A stretch of 64,000 nt of DNA from Clostridia bacterium. GTDB taxonomy: Bacteria; Bacillota; Clostridia; Oscillospirales; CAG-272. The position numbers were made by a program, and so were the translations under genes. Shown here one piece after another: positions 25,272 through 33,299 of this stretch (position 1 is its first letter; every line of letters starts with the position of its first letter). The stretch is taken from contig JAGARU010000098.1 of NCBI GenBank assembly GCA_017622085.1, positions 1-64,000 of the forward strand. The letters run 5' to 3'. The notes under the pieces are model-generated. The model saw nothing but the letters and a program-made list of their open reading frames with translations. It ran no database searches and was not told the DNA's origin.

Positions 25272-25300
25272 ATTCTATCACATTCTTCCCGGAAAAGCAA
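25272..25300 (-). promoter_or_regulatory. Promoter of the hprK-smpB operon
   Basis: On the minus strand TTGCTT (25300-25295) and TAGAAT (25277-25272) have a 17-base spacer. Confidence 0.72.
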
Positions 25301-25393
25301 GGATTTTGCCCACATCCCCGTATTTTGTTGGGAAATTCATACTTTATTCATTTTAGCGTGGTACAATAAAAGAAAAAACTTAGGAGTATTCCG

Positions 25394-26359
25394 GTGAAAA
25401 AACTACTGTCATTTCTTTTGCTCGGCGCAACGCTACTGATGCTTCTAACCGGTTGTGGATACGCCAGCACCAGAGAGGAGAGCGAGCCCGTATTTTCCCT
25501 CATGGGCTACGACGTTCCCTATGAGGTCTACCGATTTTACGCCATGTCCGCCAAGGCCAGCTACGGTCTCTTGGACGAGGACGGCAATACCAGAACCGAC
25601 GACGCAGGGCTTTTGGCAAATGCCGAAAAAGCTGCCATGGAGTCCATTTATAACCTTTACGCCGCCCTTTCCGTGGGAGAGAAGCTGGGCTTCCACATTG
25701 ACGACAAAAACGTGGTCTATGAGGCAGAGTCTTATTTTAATTCGCTGAAGGATTCCTATGAATCCGAATCCGCCTTCCGCACCGATATGAAGGCCGCTTA
25801 CATGAATAAGAGCGTAGTTATGCTGGTATATGGCGCCAGTTACATTGAAAATGAAGCCTATCAGCGCGCCCGAGAGAACGGAACGATTCTTCAGGACGAA
25901 GCAAGCGTTCGTGCCTTTTTTGAGTCGGACGAGCTGATCCGCGTCAAGCATATTCTGATCCAGCCGTCCATTTTTACAAATGCCAAAGAAATGGCGGATA
26001 TTGCTTATAAAAAGGCTCTGGCCGCCGAGAATTTCGATACCGTGTATAAGCTGTATCGCGATAGCGGAATCTACACCGAGGATCGCTACATGGCCCGCGG
26101 GGAAACCTATGAGTCCTTTGAGGATGCCGCCTTTGCCTTGACCGTCGGCCAGCTGGCTCCCTTGACGGAGACGGCGGCAGGCTATAGTGTTTTCGTCCGC
26201 TACGAAAAGGACCCCGCCGCCTTTGAAAAGGATAAGAAGACCTTCACCGAGCAGTACAGCCTCTACCAGTTCAACCGCCTTTTGGAGGATGCCAAGACGC
26301 ACGCGGATCTGCAGTATTACGACGCTTATGATCAGCATCCCTTTGCGGAAATCAAATAA
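25394..26359 (+). CDS. Parvulin-type peptidyl-prolyl isomerase lipoprotein (PrsA-like)
   Basis: This 321-residue protein starts at GTG 25394; this start keeps the complete lipoprotein signal, with lipobox Cys at residue 21 (LLMLLTGC). An AGGAG site is upstream, and TACAAT at 25362-25367 is a likely -10. An N-terminal helical chaperone region (about 30-170) leads to a parvulin-like domain beginning LIRVKHILIQ near 178 and ending near 290. The role is folding of secreted proteins on the outer membrane face. It overlaps the next gene by one base (TAATG). The parvulin domain seems short and diverged, so it may have more chaperone than isomerase activity. Confidence 0.85.
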   Translation: MKKLLSFLLLGATLLMLLTGCGYASTREESEPVFSLMGYDVPYEVYRFYAMSAKASYGLLDEDGNTRTDDAGLLANAEKAAMESIYNLYAALSVGEKLGFHIDDKNVVYEAESYFNSLKDSYESESAFRTDMKAAYMNKSVVMLVYGASYIENEAYQRARENGTILQDEASVRAFFESDELIRVKHILIQPSIFTNAKEMADIAYKKALAAENFDTVYKLYRDSGIYTEDRYMARGETYESFEDAAFALTVGQLAPLTETAAGYSVFVRYEKDPAAFEKDKKTFTEQYSLYQFNRLLEDAKTHADLQYYDAYDQHPFAEIK

Positions 26360-26871
26360 TGGAAGTTAAAATCATTCGCAGTAAGCGCAAAACGGTGTCT
26401 CTTACGGTGACGAGGGCGGGAGAGGCCGTGGTTCGTGCTCCCATGCGTATGCCGGAGGAATCGATCCGCCGGTTTGTCGATCAGCACCGTGAATGGCTGG
26501 AGACACATTTGGCAATTGTAGAAGAACGGAATCTGTGTCATCCCAACCCCACCCCCGAGGAGGAGGCCGCCCTTCGCCGCCGTGCCAAGGAGGTGATCCC
26601 GCCCCGGGTTGCTGAGCTGGCCCGCCGCATGAGCGTGACCTATGCCGGTGTGAAGATCAATTTTGCCAAAACCCGCTTCGGCAGCTGCAGCGGGAAAAAC
26701 AGCTTGAATTTTTCCGCCCGTCTTATGCAGTATTCTCCGCGGGCCGTGGACTACGTGATCATTCATGAGCTGGCTCATACCCTTGAGCACAACCATTCTG
26801 CCCGCTTCTGGCAGATCGTGGCGCAGTATATGCCCGATTACCGACAGGCCCAGCAGGAGCTGAAAACGTAA
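26359..26871 (+). CDS. YgjP-like zinc metallopeptidase (DUF45/M48-type)
   Basis: This 170-residue protein has the zinc site HELAH at 136-140 followed by EHNHSARFW, the typical pattern of the YgjP/WLM-like minimal metallopeptidases. An N-terminal basic beta-hairpin segment (IIRSKRKTVSLTVTRAGEAVVRAP) is also a family mark, and KTRFGSCSGKNSLNFSARLM is the conserved central strand. It is predicted cytoplasmic. It is translationally coupled to the PPIase lipoprotein gene by a one-base overlap, an arrangement that suggests a shared protein-quality role (inference). A terminator lies just downstream. Confidence 0.9.
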   Translation: MEVKIIRSKRKTVSLTVTRAGEAVVRAPMRMPEESIRRFVDQHREWLETHLAIVEERNLCHPNPTPEEEAALRRRAKEVIPPRVAELARRMSVTYAGVKINFAKTRFGSCSGKNSLNFSARLMQYSPRAVDYVIIHELAHTLEHNHSARFWQIVAQYMPDYRQAQQELKT

Positions 26872-26888
26872 CGCAAGAGTTCGTAAAG

Positions 26889-26924
26889 CAGGCGTGCCAA
26901 TGCAACCGTTGGCACCCCTGTTTG
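26889..26924 (+). terminator. Rho-independent terminator
   Basis: CAGGCGTGCCAA (26889-26900) pairs with TTGGCACCCCTG (26909-26920) with one mismatch and is followed by TTTG. Confidence 0.7.
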
Positions 26925-27051
26925 TTACAGTTGCCGAAAATCGCCCCTCTATTTTTGTGCGAATCGCCGATTTCAATTTTTCTATTATAATAGAAAGGAT
27001 ATTTTTTGAAAAATGCCTTGAAAATGGCTGAAAAAATATTCAAAAACATGG

Positions 27052-27080
27052 TTGACAATTGTATTTCGGTGTGCTACAAT
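27052..27080 (+). promoter_or_regulatory. Strong promoter of the T-box controlled transporter operon
   Basis: TTGACA (27052-27057) and TACAAT (27075-27080) have a 17-base spacer. Transcription would start near 27087, just ahead of the T-box stem I. Confidence 0.9.
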
Positions 27081-27089
27081 GCTACCATA

Positions 27090-27353
27090 CTAAAGGCGAG
27101 GATCGAAAAGAAGTACCCGTTTGAACGCGCGAAGAGAGCGGCCGGTTGGTGTAAGGCCGTGGCAAGTAGAGCGGAGAAATACATTTCGGGAGCCGCGCGG
27201 GAAAAAGCCGCGCCGGGTGCGACCGTCATATCGTAGGGCACTGTTGGGTGGCCGTAGAGGTTCCATTCCGTAAGGGTGGAATAAAGCAGAGTGGTAACAC
27301 GACCGCAATCGTCTCTGTATTTCGCATAAGGTGCGAAATGCGGAGATTTTTTT
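27090..27353 (+). ncRNA. T-box leader, tyrosine-type specifier
   Basis: Stem I starts with a kink-turn (GGC GAGGAT / GGA GCC) and a helix CGAAA/TTTCG (27104-27108 with 27184-27188). The specifier loop has AGTA (27112-27115) opposite GAA (27176-27178). The triplet TAC at 27180-27182, followed by A, reads as a Tyr codon. The apical part has GAGAG and a GGTTGGTGTAA loop. The antiterminator motif AGAGTGGTAACACG spans 27288-27301; its UGGU should pair with a tRNA end ACCA, which fits the A discriminator of tRNA-Tyr and not the G of bacterial tRNA-Trp. A 15-bp terminator (27312-27326 with 27332-27346) and seven T close it. Uncharged tRNA-Tyr would favour read-through into the ABC importer operon. 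Confidence 0.88.
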
Positions 27354-27430
27354 ATTTTCGTTTTTTCTCGGGGCGGCACGGCCGGCCGCTTTGTCAAAAA
27401 TAAAATTTTAGAATATGGAAGTAAAGCATC

Positions 27431-28408
27431 ATGAAAAAGATTCTATCATTCGTAATTGTTGCAGCAATGCTGCTTACCGGCGCCGTTCTGTTTGCCTCCT
27501 GCGGAGAGACTGACGGCACCTATACCGTTGGTATCTGCCAGCTTATGCCCCATCCCGCACTGGATGCCGCAACCCAAGGCTTCATGGACGCTCTGAAGGC
27601 TGAGCTCGGCGAGGAAAACGTTACCTTCCTCAATGAAAACGCAGGTAACGAGGCAACCGTATGTACCACCATCATTACCAATCTGGTTAACAAGAAGGTT
27701 GACCTGATCATGGCAAACGCAACTCCCGCTCTTACCGCCGCTGTAAACGGTACGGACGTGATCCCCGTGCTTGGCACCTCCATCACGGAGTACGCAACCG
27801 CACTGGGACTGGATCCCGATACCTTTACCGGCTTGGTTGGCGGCAACGTATCCGGAACCTCTGACCTTGCACCCCTTGAGACCCAGGCACAGATGATTCT
27901 GGATCTCTTCCCCGAGGCTGAAACCGTGGCTATGCTCTACTGCATGGGCGAGGCCAATTCCGGCTACCAGGTAAAGGTTGTGACCGAATACCTTGAAAAG
28001 AACGGCATCACCGTAATTAAGAAAGCCTTCACCGATACCAACGACGTTTCCGTCGTAGCGGCCTCCGCCGCTGCTGAGGCAGACGTTATTTACATCCCCA
28101 CCGACAACACGGCGGCCGGATGTGCAACCACCATCGGCGGTGTAATCGGCGATACTCCCGTCTTCGCAGGCGAGGAGGGCATCTGCTCCGGTTGCGGCGT
28201 AGCAACCCTTACCATCAGCTACTACGACCTCGGCGTTACCACCGGTAAGATGGCCGCTAAGATCCTGACGGGTAAAGCGGACATCTCCGAGATGAAGGTT
28301 CAGTATGCAGACAACTTCACCAAGAAATACAACGCTGAGCGTTGCGAGGAATTGGGCATTGATATCCAGGCTCTTAAGGATGCCGGATACGTTGCCATCG
28401 GAGAATAA
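27431..28408 (+). CDS. ABC importer substrate-binding lipoprotein, TrpX-like
   Basis: This 325-residue protein has a lipoprotein signal with the lipobox Cys at residue 24 (AVLFASC). The mature part has the two-lobe fold of COG2984-type binding proteins: ICQLMPHPALDAATQGF, GTSITEYATA and CSGCGVATLTISYYDLG. This family includes TrpX of the tryptophan-type ABC importers. The gene follows a T-box leader with a Tyr-like specifier, so I infer that the substrate is tyrosine or a related aromatic amino acid or precursor. It is the first gene of a three-gene operon with permease and ATPase, and a hairpin after its stop may stabilise its mRNA. Confidence 0.88.
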   Translation: MKKILSFVIVAAMLLTGAVLFASCGETDGTYTVGICQLMPHPALDAATQGFMDALKAELGEENVTFLNENAGNEATVCTTIITNLVNKKVDLIMANATPALTAAVNGTDVIPVLGTSITEYATALGLDPDTFTGLVGGNVSGTSDLAPLETQAQMILDLFPEAETVAMLYCMGEANSGYQVKVVTEYLEKNGITVIKKAFTDTNDVSVVAASAAAEADVIYIPTDNTAAGCATTIGGVIGDTPVFAGEEGICSGCGVATLTISYYDLGVTTGKMAAKILTGKADISEMKVQYADNFTKKYNAERCEELGIDIQALKDAGYVAIGE

Positions 28409-28436
28409 TCCGATTCAAACGATCGAATGAATTCTG

Positions 28437-28467
28437 CCGCTACCGGTACGCCTTGTTCCGGTAGCGG
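28437..28467 (+). promoter_or_regulatory. Intercistronic hairpin after the binding-protein gene
   Basis: A perfect 10-bp stem CCGCTACCGG/CCGGTAGCGG (28437-28446 with 28458-28467) has an 11-nt loop and no T-run. Such hairpins usually protect the upstream mRNA and lift expression of the binding protein over the membrane parts. Confidence 0.75.
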
Positions 28468-28492
28468 ACAGTCTTATGAAAGGGACCTTCAA

Positions 28493-29410
28493 ATGGAGAT
28501 GATTCTTAACTGGCTCGGCACCTTACCCGGTGCGGCAGGGCAGGGACTTGTGTGGGGATTGATGGCCATCGGCCTCTATATCACCTACAAAATATTGGAT
28601 ATTGCAGATCTGACGGTGGACGGCTCCATCTGTACCGGTTCTGCTGTGTGCGCGGTGCTACTGACCAACGGTGTCAATATCTGGTTGGCCATGTTTTGTG
28701 CTCTTCTTGCCGGCATGCTGGCCGGCCTTGTTACCGGTGTTTTCCATACCACCTTCGGTATTCCGGCGATCTTGTCGGGAATCCTCACTCAGCTTATGCT
28801 ATGGTCGGTCAACCTTCTGGTTATGAGCGGACGTGCAACGGTGGCGATCACCCGATTGAAGTATGCCGATAAGGTTTTGATCTCCTCCAGCGTCAGCGAT
28901 ATTTACCGCACCATCGTCATTCTTGCCGTGTTTGTTGCGGCGATCATAGCACTTCTGTATTGGTTCTTCGGTACGGCCTTGGGAGCCGCGCTCCGCGCCA
29001 CCGGTAATAACCTGGCCATGAGCCGCGCGCAGGGCATTAACACCAATTTCACCAAGGTTCTCGGCCTTTCTCTTTCCAACGGTATCGTAGCCTTGGCCGG
29101 CTCGCTCTTAGCACAGCAGCAGGGTCAGGCGGAGATCAACCAGGGTCGCGGTGCTATCGTCATCGGCCTTGCAGCCGTTATCGTCGGTGAGGCGCTTTGT
29201 CCCAAGCTGGTGACCAACTTCGCCGTTCGCCTGCTTTGTATTGTCGGCGGAGCGATCATCTATTGGTTCGTATTCCAGACCGTCGTATTCCTTGGCCTGC
29301 CCAGCGAATTGCTGAAAATGCTTTCCGCCTTGGTGGTTGCGCTCTTCCTCGGTGTTCCGTATCTGAAGCGGACGTATTTTACGAAAAGGAAGGTGAAGCG
29401 GGATGCTTGA
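28493..29410 (+). CDS. ABC importer permease, TrpY-like
   Basis: This 305-residue membrane protein is taken from ATG 28493 (MEMILNWLGTLPGAAGQGL), preceded by GAAAGGGA; the longer frame contains the hairpin. About eight to ten hydrophobic segments are present, with GVPAILSGILTQLMLW-like and LGLSLSNGIVALAGSLLAQQ segments typical of COG4120 permeases related to branched-chain amino-acid LivH. It works with the binding protein upstream and the ATPase downstream, and its last eight bases overlap the ATPase gene. Substrate specificity is inferred from the Tyr-type T-box. Confidence 0.9.
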   Translation: MEMILNWLGTLPGAAGQGLVWGLMAIGLYITYKILDIADLTVDGSICTGSAVCAVLLTNGVNIWLAMFCALLAGMLAGLVTGVFHTTFGIPAILSGILTQLMLWSVNLLVMSGRATVAITRLKYADKVLISSSVSDIYRTIVILAVFVAAIIALLYWFFGTALGAALRATGNNLAMSRAQGINTNFTKVLGLSLSNGIVALAGSLLAQQQGQAEINQGRGAIVIGLAAVIVGEALCPKLVTNFAVRLLCIVGGAIIYWFVFQTVVFLGLPSELLKMLSALVVALFLGVPYLKRTYFTKRKVKRDA

Positions 29411-30197
29411 GATCAAGAATATTTGTAAAACCTTCAACGAAGGAACGGTAAATGAAAAGCGTGTCTTTGAGGATCTGAATCTGACCTTGAAGGAAGGCGA
29501 CTTCGTCACCGTAATCGGCGGCAACGGCGCCGGAAAATCCACCATGCTGAACGTAGTATCCGGTGCTTATATGCCCGACAGCGGAACCGTTACCATCGAC
29601 GGCGTTGACGTGACCCATCTTCCGGAGCATAAGCGGGCCAAGTACATCGGCCGCGTATTCCAGGACCCCAGAATGGGCACGGCAACCGATATGTGGGTGG
29701 AGGAAAACATGGCCGTGGCCGATCGTCGCGGTATGCGCCGCGGCCTCCGGTGGGCCATCACTCAAAAGGATCGGGAGCGTTACAAAAAGCAGCTTGCTCT
29801 TTTGGATCTGGGACTGGAAGATCGTCTTTCCACCAAGATGGGCCTTCTCTCCGGCGGACAGCGCCAGGCCGTCACTCTTTTGATGGCCGCTATGAAAAAG
29901 CCGAAGCTGTTGCTCCTAGACGAGCACACCGCCGCCCTTGACCCCAAAACGGCGGCCAAGGTTTTGGAGATCACCGATAAGCTGATCACGGAAAACCACC
30001 TGACCGCTCTGATGGTAACTCACAACATGAAGGACGCCATCGCCCATGGCAACCGATTGATCATGATGAATGCAGGCCGCGTGATTTTGGACGTCTCCGG
30101 CGAGGAGAAAAAGAACCTGACGGTAGAGACCCTGCTCGAAATGTTTACCCGCGCCAGCGGAGCCGAATTCGCCTCCGACCGTGCGATTCTTGGATAA
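29403..30197 (+). CDS. ABC importer ATPase, TrpZ-like
   Basis: This 264-residue cytoplasmic protein has Walker A GGNGAGKST at 39-47, signature LSGGQRQ near 149, Walker B LLLLDEHTAALDP near 168 and an H-loop in MVTHNMKDA. It belongs to the COG1101 ATPases that pair with COG2984 binding proteins and COG4120 permeases. It overlaps the permease gene by eight bases, so translation is coupled. It ends the T-box operon at a strong bidirectional terminator. Confidence 0.93.
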   Translation: MLEIKNICKTFNEGTVNEKRVFEDLNLTLKEGDFVTVIGGNGAGKSTMLNVVSGAYMPDSGTVTIDGVDVTHLPEHKRAKYIGRVFQDPRMGTATDMWVEENMAVADRRGMRRGLRWAITQKDRERYKKQLALLDLGLEDRLSTKMGLLSGGQRQAVTLLMAAMKKPKLLLLDEHTAALDPKTAAKVLEITDKLITENHLTALMVTHNMKDAIAHGNRLIMMNAGRVILDVSGEEKKNLTVETLLEMFTRASGAEFASDRAILG

Positions 30198-30201
30198 AAG
30201 C

Positions 30202-30236
30202 AAAACAGACGGAGATTTTCTCCGTCTGTTTTGTTT
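30202..30236. terminator. Bidirectional terminator
   Basis: A 14-bp stem (30202-30215 with 30219-30232) with a 3-nt loop is flanked by T-rich tails, between the convergent ATPase and SGNH genes. Confidence 0.88.
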
Positions 30237-31189
30237 TATTTCAGCCTCTTCAGTGCAGGAGTCAGCGCATCCGCAATGAGGGAAGCGCCGTACGCGGTGG
30301 GATGGAGTCCGTCGTAAAATACGTCCGGCACGTGGGGCAGAATGTGGTATCCCTCGATCACCGTGATATTGGGGTACTTGGCGCACTCCCGCTTGATGAC
30401 GTCGATGCACCATTCGAATCGCTCCGGGTCAAAATCCTCCGTAGCCCGCCAGTAGGGCGTTACGGACAGGATCGGGCGATCTCCGTAAAGCTCATTTAGA
30501 CGCTTGTAGAATTTCACTACGTCGCCCTCATAATCGTAGTCCTTTGCGTTGTAATAGTTGCTGCCAAGGGAGACGAGGATCTTGTCGGGAGAAAATCCCT
30601 CAATGGGCATCAGACTTCCGGCGTCGTATCGATAGCCACCGATGGACTGGTTGAGAACCGAGTAACCCGTGCGGCGCTGGATGGTGTTTACGTAGGTGGC
30701 ACCGGACATCATCGTTCCGTAGCCTTGGGAGATGGAATCGCTGAGCACCAGCAGCCTTGTGCCTTTTTCGGCAACTGTCTTGTAGGAGCCGTTGATGGTA
30801 ACGTCCCGGATCTCAAAGCGACAGTCGGTAGGGAAGTACACGGTAAGGAGCTTATCGCCCGCCGGCAGGTCAAAGACCACCTTGTGGGTGCCGTCACCCG
30901 GCAAATGGTGCACGCCTACGGCCAATCCGTCGCAGTAAGCGTCCACGGTCGCGTCCGCAGACCAAGCGTAGCCCACATGGCATTCAAAGGAGAGCTTGGT
31001 GGCATCGGTTCGGAGCTCCATCCTCACGCTGCAGCTGAAATGGGCCCGCATATTCCATCCGCGGTCGGCCGAAGCAAAGTAATTCAGCTGCTCTTTTGTG
31101 AAGTGAAAGCAAGAAAGATAGCGCCCGCGTTCCTCAAAATAGCATGCTCCCTTGATTTGTTTTTTCAGCGTTTTCAGTCCGAAGGTCAT
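30236..31189 (-). CDS. SGNH/GDSL hydrolase with N-terminal beta domain (CE2-like)
   Basis: This 317-residue protein has an N-terminal beta-sandwich (about 25-135) followed by an SGNH domain: block I LVLSDSISQGYG with the Ser nucleophile, a Gly block near QSIGGYRYDAG, SLGSNYYNAKD at the place of the GxND block and DGLHPTAYG carrying the catalytic Asp/His. The jelly-roll plus SGNH order resembles carbohydrate esterase family 2 acetyl esterases that remove acetyl groups from hemicellulose sugars. No signal peptide is present. The start ATG 31189 has a GGAGA site. It is expressed from its own consensus-like promoter. Esterase function is inferred from the motifs. Confidence 0.88.
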   Translation of the reverse strand: MTFGLKTLKKQIKGACYFEERGRYLSCFHFTKEQLNYFASADRGWNMRAHFSCSVRMELRTDATKLSFECHVGYAWSADATVDAYCDGLAVGVHHLPGDGTHKVVFDLPAGDKLLTVYFPTDCRFEIRDVTINGSYKTVAEKGTRLLVLSDSISQGYGTMMSGATYVNTIQRRTGYSVLNQSIGGYRYDAGSLMPIEGFSPDKILVSLGSNYYNAKDYDYEGDVVKFYKRLNELYGDRPILSVTPYWRATEDFDPERFEWCIDVIKRECAKYPNITVIEGYHILPHVPDVFYDGLHPTAYGASLIADALTPALKRLK

Positions 31190-31222
31190 GGAAAACAGTC
31201 TCCTCTGCGATTGATTTTTTTC

Positions 31223-31251
31223 ATGATATCACATTTTTTGCCCCCTGTCAA
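31223..31251 (-). promoter_or_regulatory. Promoter of the SGNH hydrolase gene
   Basis: On the minus strand TTGACA (31251-31246) and TATCAT (31228-31223) have a 17-base spacer. Confidence 0.85.
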
Positions 31252-31362
31252 CGCAGCGGCGGGCGCGTCTTTCCTATTTTTTGCGCCCGCCTTGTCGGCA
31301 GAATATACAAAGGAAGGGGGGGATTTTTTATGCCTGCGTCATGAAAAAATGGAAAGGTCGCC

Positions 31363-31391
31363 TTGACAAAAGGGGAAAAAAGGGCTATAAT
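31363..31391 (+). promoter_or_regulatory. Perfect consensus promoter for a small membrane protein
   Basis: TTGACA (31363-31368) and TATAAT (31386-31391) have exactly 17 bases between them, 30 bases before ATG 31422. Confidence 0.93.
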
Positions 31392-31421
31392 ATTCATATA
31401 AAGATGTGTGCGGAGGAAGCC

Positions 31422-31559
31422 ATGAAAGAATTTTGGTCGAAAGCGAAAGCTTGGTTAAAAAAGTATAAGGAAGATATTCAGATGATCGCCATCCTTGTGG
31501 TTGTAGTCGGCGCACCGCTTAGCGTTATTCTGTATATTATTGCAAGATACTTTATGTAA
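31422..31559 (+). CDS. 45-residue single-pass membrane protein of unknown function
   Basis: ATG 31422 has a CGGAGGA site at the right distance; a longer upstream frame crosses the promoter and is not real. The peptide has a basic amphipathic N-terminus (MKEFWSKAKAWLKKYKED) and then a hydrophobic helix (IAILVVVVGAPLSVILYII) ending in ARYFM, so the predicted form is a single membrane span with N-terminus inside. It is a complete transcription unit: perfect promoter, one gene, strong terminator. No toxin partner or antisense RNA is visible. Small membrane regulators, toxins of type I systems and transporter subunits share this look, but none is established. Confidence 0.85.
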   Translation: MKEFWSKAKAWLKKYKEDIQMIAILVVVVGAPLSVILYIIARYFM

Positions 31560-31568
31560 TTTTAAAAG

Positions 31569-31594
31569 GCATCCCTTTTTGGGATGCTTTTTTT
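31569..31594 (+). terminator. Rho-independent terminator
   Basis: GCATCCC (31569-31575), a 5-T loop and GGGATGC (31581-31587) are followed by seven T. Confidence 0.92.
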
Positions 31595-31599
31595 CGTAA

Positions 31600-31636
31600 A
31601 CAAGGCGGTAAAGAGCTTTGCCCTTTGCCGCCTTGT
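31600..31636 (-). terminator. Terminator-like hairpin after the GH123-like gene
   Basis: ACAAGGCGG pairs with CCGCCTTGT (31600-31608 with 31628-31636), starting two bases past the stop codon at 31639. The T-run is short (TTT). Confidence 0.6.
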
Positions 31637-31638
31637 TC

Positions 31639-33285
31639 TTATTTTAATGCCTGTGCGATCAGCTGGTTTACACGCTGACGGATCGTCAGAGCACTGTCTG
31701 TGTTGCGAGGATATTCCTTAAAGGTAATGGGCATATCCGCCTCAATGGCGGCCAGCACGGCCTCCCGTCCGCAAAGGGATTCGGCCAGCTCCATAGCGCG
31801 GAGGTCTGTTAAGGCCTGGGTAAAGGCGCGCATGTGCAGGGACTCAATGGGCATGCCGTGGGGACCGGGATAAACGCCGCAGGTGTCACCGTCATAGGTA
31901 AAGAATCCGCCGCTGGGGCTTAAGAAGGGATTGATCCGCTGAGTGGAGTACTGGGAGTACCAGAAGTTGAAGCCCCACTGAAGGAAGCCCTCCAGACGGT
32001 ACTTGTACATCTGCGCACCAACGATTCGTGTGCGGCTCATGGGCATGGCAATAAAGCGGTTGGAGACCTTTTTCCACTGAGCAATGCAGTGGTAGCCCCA
32101 AAGGTGGGGAACCTCAGCCTCAAGGAAGGGCTCCATGGCGTCAATGGCGACGATGGGACGCTCCACCGCGCCCTGTTGATAAAGAGGGAAGTGGGAGAGA
32201 GCATCGCAGATATGGCGGCCGGCCAAAAGATCGGCCACCACGTTTTTGGCGTTTGTGTAAGATTCAAGATTGTCTTCGTTTGGCTCGTCGGAAATGTGGA
32301 ACAGGCACCGATCCAGCACCCCAAGATGCTCCAGCTCTGCCATCAGATCGGGCAGAAGAGTGCGCAGGAAGGTTACGTATTCCGGGGAGGTAGCGTCCGT
32401 TTCCCAACCGAACTTCTTGCGGCAAACCCCATCCTCCGTCACCATGATCTTGGGCGCGTGCTTGGCACCCCACTGGGTGAACAGATGAGACAGCTCAAAA
32501 TGGGTGAATCCGATGGTTTTACACATTCGTATAAAACGTCTGAGACGCTTGTAGCCAAAGCGATATTCTCCGCTTTCCAGCGTAACGTCCACCAGCTGCA
32601 CAGTGGGACGTTCGCCTCCGATCTTTGTGTCCAAGGGCGGTGTAAACAGAGGAACAAAGGCGGCCGTTACGCCGTTTTCTTTGGCACACTGCAGATAGTT
32701 TTTGATGATTTTCCAGTGTTTTTCCGAGAAAACCGGCACCTCGTACCAGTCAGCCAGACAGTCGTAGTGTACCCAGTGGGCATAGATCAGCTTCTGGTCG
32801 GGAAGCTTAGCGCCCAGTACCTCCAAGTGGAAGGTGGATTCGGTCTCCACCTCGCCGGCCTCATTTTTAAGGGTAAAGGTGATGGGGTAAACGCCGGCTT
32901 GCGCGCTTGCCGGCACGTCCACATCCACAAGATAAGAGGAAAGAATGTTGTTTCTCAGCCAAATTTCTCCATCCTCCGGCAGGGGCAGAAGGGGATCGGG
33001 ATAAAGGCCGGGCTCGTTGCGGGCAAAATCCGTCTCTTCCATGTCCGGACGGGGGCTCTTGACCGGAACGTCCTCAATGGAAAGAATTTTTAGACAAGCG
33101 CCCAAAGGCGTGGAGGCACTGAGATAATGGGTGCGGGGCATTCCATCCCCCTGAATGGCCAGTTCAAGCTGGAAGCGCTCTCCCAGGAGTGCCGCATCGG
33201 CGGTGTATTCGGGCTTGTCCCATGCTTTTTCATTCCAAAAGCATTTTTCAGCGGAGGAGAGAATGCGTATGTTCAGTTGGTTCAT
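31639..33285 (-). CDS. GH123-like / DUF4091 glycoside hydrolase
   Basis: This 548-residue protein starts at ATG 33285 with an AGGTG site. A beta-rich N-terminal region (about 1-165) is followed by a TIM-barrel-like part with the segment LFHISDEPNEDNLESY, matching the catalytic Asp-Glu pair of GH123 and DUF4091 proteins. LLPDLMAELEHLGVLDRCLF precedes it and WGYHCIAQWKKVSNRFIAMP follows. GH123 enzymes are N-acetyl-beta-galactosaminidases that use the substrate acetamido group. No signal peptide is seen. The aldo/keto reductase gene is 14 bases upstream in the same operon. Exact specificity is uncertain, as DUF4091 proteins have varied targets. Confidence 0.8.
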   Translation of the reverse strand: MNQLNIRILSSAEKCFWNEKAWDKPEYTADAALLGERFQLELAIQGDGMPRTHYLSASTPLGACLKILSIEDVPVKSPRPDMEETDFARNEPGLYPDPLLPLPEDGEIWLRNNILSSYLVDVDVPASAQAGVYPITFTLKNEAGEVETESTFHLEVLGAKLPDQKLIYAHWVHYDCLADWYEVPVFSEKHWKIIKNYLQCAKENGVTAAFVPLFTPPLDTKIGGERPTVQLVDVTLESGEYRFGYKRLRRFIRMCKTIGFTHFELSHLFTQWGAKHAPKIMVTEDGVCRKKFGWETDATSPEYVTFLRTLLPDLMAELEHLGVLDRCLFHISDEPNEDNLESYTNAKNVVADLLAGRHICDALSHFPLYQQGAVERPIVAIDAMEPFLEAEVPHLWGYHCIAQWKKVSNRFIAMPMSRTRIVGAQMYKYRLEGFLQWGFNFWYSQYSTQRINPFLSPSGGFFTYDGDTCGVYPGPHGMPIESLHMRAFTQALTDLRAMELAESLCGREAVLAAIEADMPITFKEYPRNTDSALTIRQRVNQLIAQALK

Positions 33286-33299
33286 ATGGTTCACCTGCT

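Noticed and set aside
27176..27186. Trp or Thr specifier in the T-box
   Set aside because: No UGG occurs at the specifier position. Reading ACA would put the following U, which pairs in the lower helix, where a purine is usual.
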